Positions 32,086 through 33,324 of a stretch of 33,324 bases of DNA are shown piece by piece. Position 1 is the stretch's first letter. Each line of letters opens with the position of its first letter. The notes beneath the pieces were generated by a model. It saw nothing but the letters and a program-made list of their open reading frames with translations, was not told where the DNA came from and did not search any database. A program made the position numbers and the translations under genes. Source of the stretch: DATEZO01 sp035255485 (GTDB lineage Bacteria; Pseudomonadota; Gammaproteobacteria; Burkholderiales; Burkholderiaceae_D); NCBI GenBank assembly GCA_035255485.1, contig DATEZO010000002.1:1-33324 (forward strand), in the 5' to 3' direction.

Positions 32086-33099
32086 ATGGACAGCGTCGAT
32101 CTTCAGGTATTGAAAACCGCTCTTTCATGGGCGCAACTGGGGCATAAGGCAACCCTTGGTACGGTGACCCGTACCTGGGGTTCCGCACCGCGCCCTGTTG
32201 GCGCAACCATGCTAATCCGCGATGATGGCCTGGTCGTCGGATCGGTATCTGGCGGTTGCATTGAAGACGACCTGATCGAACGCGTGAAAAACGGCAGGCT
32301 GGGCCTGTCAAAACCGGAGATAACCAGTTACGGTGTCTCCGGCGATGATGCCAGGCGTTTTGGCCTGCCCTGCGGTGGCACGCTCCAGCTTGTGCTGGAG
32401 CCGATGCTTTCCTGCTCCTGGATCGAAGAAATCCTGGATCTGCTAGGCAGCGGCAAGACTGTATCGCGCACGCTGGATCTGGCAACCGGAGAAGTACGAG
32501 TGACCACCGCAGATTCGGATGGCGCACCTTGTGTATTCGACGGGGTTACTCTCAAGAATATTTGTGGCCCGAGCCATCGCCTGCTGATCATCGGCGCCGG
32601 CCAGTTATCGACCTATCTGGCGCAGTTTGCGCAGGCGTTGGATTACCAGGTTACCGTGTGCGATCCGCGCGAAGAATATGCGGATGTCTGGACTCTGCCG
32701 GGCGTTGAAGTGATTCGCGACATGCCCGATGATGTCGTAATCGCCATGCGGCTGGATGCGCATAGCGCGGTAGCGGCATTGACTCATGACCCAAAGCTGG
32801 ACGATCTGGCGTTGCTGGAGGCGCTCAAGTCGCCCGCATTCTATGTCGGCGCCCTCGGCTCTCGTGCCAACAATGCAAAGCGTCGCGAGCGACTCAAGCT
32901 GTTTGATCTGTCACCCGAGCAGATCAGCCGTCTGTATGGCCCGATCGGCTTGCATATCGGCAGCCGTACCCCGCCCGAGATCGCTCTCTCCATTCTGGCG
33001 GAAATGACTTCCGTCAGAAATGGCATCCCGCTCGCTCCCGATCCGCGACGAACAACCGTACCGCCATCCGAATCAAGTACAGTGTGCAGGACTGCATAG
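32086..33099 (+). CDS. xdhC: XdhC/CoxI-family molybdenum cofactor maturation protein
   Basis: Binds molybdenum cofactor, helps its sulfuration and inserts it into xanthine-oxidase-family apoenzymes. The N-terminal XdhC/CoxI domain has GSAPRPVGATM (32-42), VSGGCIEDDL (54-63) and GLPCGGTL (93-100). A Rossmann domain follows with GAGQLS at 170-175 and the conserved YVGALGSRANNAKRRERL. The last 20 residues are Pro/Ser/Thr-rich and variable. It begins one base after the FAD-subunit stop, so it surely serves this operon. No MocA-type cytidylyltransferase is encoded nearby. The PaoD chaperone of paoABCD is an analogue. Confidence 0.9.
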   Translation: MDSVDLQVLKTALSWAQLGHKATLGTVTRTWGSAPRPVGATMLIRDDGLVVGSVSGGCIEDDLIERVKNGRLGLSKPEITSYGVSGDDARRFGLPCGGTLQLVLEPMLSCSWIEEILDLLGSGKTVSRTLDLATGEVRVTTADSDGAPCVFDGVTLKNICGPSHRLLIIGAGQLSTYLAQFAQALDYQVTVCDPREEYADVWTLPGVEVIRDMPDDVVIAMRLDAHSAVAALTHDPKLDDLALLEALKSPAFYVGALGSRANNAKRRERLKLFDLSPEQISRLYGPIGLHIGSRTPPEIALSILAEMTSVRNGIPLAPDPRRTTVPPSESSTVCRTA

Positions 33100-33220
33100 C
33101 AAGTCGCTATCGCAATCTTGTCATGGGCACTAACCCATGAAGATCAATTTGCCCCGCTTGAAGAACCAGCACAGATTCTCTCGCGATCCGGCACTTGTTT
33201 CATTCACACCAGCGAATCGG

Positions 33221-33261
33221 ATACCGGGAGGCGATACGACGTAACGCACTCCTCCCGGTAT
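33221..33261. terminator. 11-bp hairpin after the Mo-hydroxylase operon
   Basis: ATACCGGGAGG (33221-33231) pairs perfectly with CCTCCCGGTAT (33251-33261) over a 19-nt loop. There is no T-tract on either side, so efficient intrinsic termination is doubtful. It lies between xdhC and the possible end of a minus-strand gene and may act as a two-way 3'-end element. Confidence 0.4.
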
Positions 33262-33275
33262 TGGAACGACTGTCT

Positions 33276-33324
33276 TCAGGCATGTGCCTTCGATGCAATA
33301 CGTTTAATGCTGACGCGTACGATA
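33276..33324 (-). CDS. Possible C-terminal end of a gene running in from the right edge
   Basis: On the minus strand the last 15 codons read IVRVSIKRIASKAHA and end in TGA at 33278-33276, 15 bp before the 11-bp hairpin. The basic, alanine-ending tail looks like a protein C-terminus, and the position of the hairpin fits a 3' end. The piece is too short to identify, and chance is a real alternative. Confidence 0.25.
   Translation of the reverse strand, partial: IVRVSIKRIASKAHA

Noticed and set aside
258..33099. Insertion sequences, prophage, CRISPR or defence genes
   Set aside because: No transposase, integrase, Cas or recognised defence protein, and no repeat array, was found. Gene order looks like ordinary betaproteobacterial chromosome.

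Overview
The window looks like a chromosomal segment of a betaproteobacterium of the Burkholderiales, most likely Oxalobacteraceae (Herminiimonas/Collimonas-like). This is inferred from the tRNA-Leu/tig/clpP/clpX/lon block, the alr-radA-lplT neighbourhood, hopanoid-type squalene genes hpnCDE, moderate GC, and an AcoD-type aldehyde dehydrogenase. No rRNA, insertion sequence, phage gene or CRISPR array was seen. About 26 protein genes, one tRNA and several regulatory elements are supported.

Layout. (1) Positions 1-6465, minus strand: a proteostasis block of tRNA-Leu(UAG), trigger factor, ClpP, ClpX and Lon. Strong hairpin terminators follow clpP, clpX and lon, so the genes are adjacent but probably separate transcription units. 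(2) 6466-10964, minus: a two-gene RND efflux operon (lipoprotein adaptor plus inner-membrane pump) with an ATGA overlap. (3) 11063-14302, plus: hpnC, hpnD and hpnE, the three-enzyme bacterial route from farnesyl diphosphate to squalene. An AT-rich 233-bp gap separates hpnC and hpnD. (4) 14447-16931, minus: alr and radA; divergent lplT follows on the plus strand. (5) 18334-21200, minus: tsaB-rimI-udg-DUF1853, four overlapping genes joining tRNA modification, protein acetylation, uracil excision and a putative PD-(D/E)XK-fold protein. (6) 21366-21797: a small thioredoxin-fold protein. (7) 21944-23931, minus: an aldehyde dehydrogenase and its DUF779 partner behind a near-consensus sigma-54 promoter. 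(8) 24296-26669, minus: a TauE/SafE permease and malate synthase A (glyoxylate shunt), with a divergent LysR regulator. (9) 28280-33099, plus: a molybdenum hydroxylase operon (2Fe-2S subunit, molybdopterin subunit, FAD subunit, XdhC-type maturation factor).

The most notable region is 27889-33099. The FAD subunit carries an extra four-cysteine insert of the type that holds a [4Fe-4S] cluster in 4-hydroxybenzoyl-CoA reductase. The gene order small-large-FAD also fits that family. The operon is preceded by a perfect 30-bp palindrome that overlaps a candidate promoter, and by two phased TTATGCAT repeats. These look like the operator region of a specifically regulated catabolic enzyme whose substrate cannot be read from sequence alone.

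Most genes are standard members of known families. The new or less described material is regulatory DNA (the palindrome, the sigma-54 promoter with upstream palindromes, intercistronic hairpins) and the gene partnerships (DUF1853 with udg/tsaB/rimI; TauE with aceB; DUF779 with acoD).
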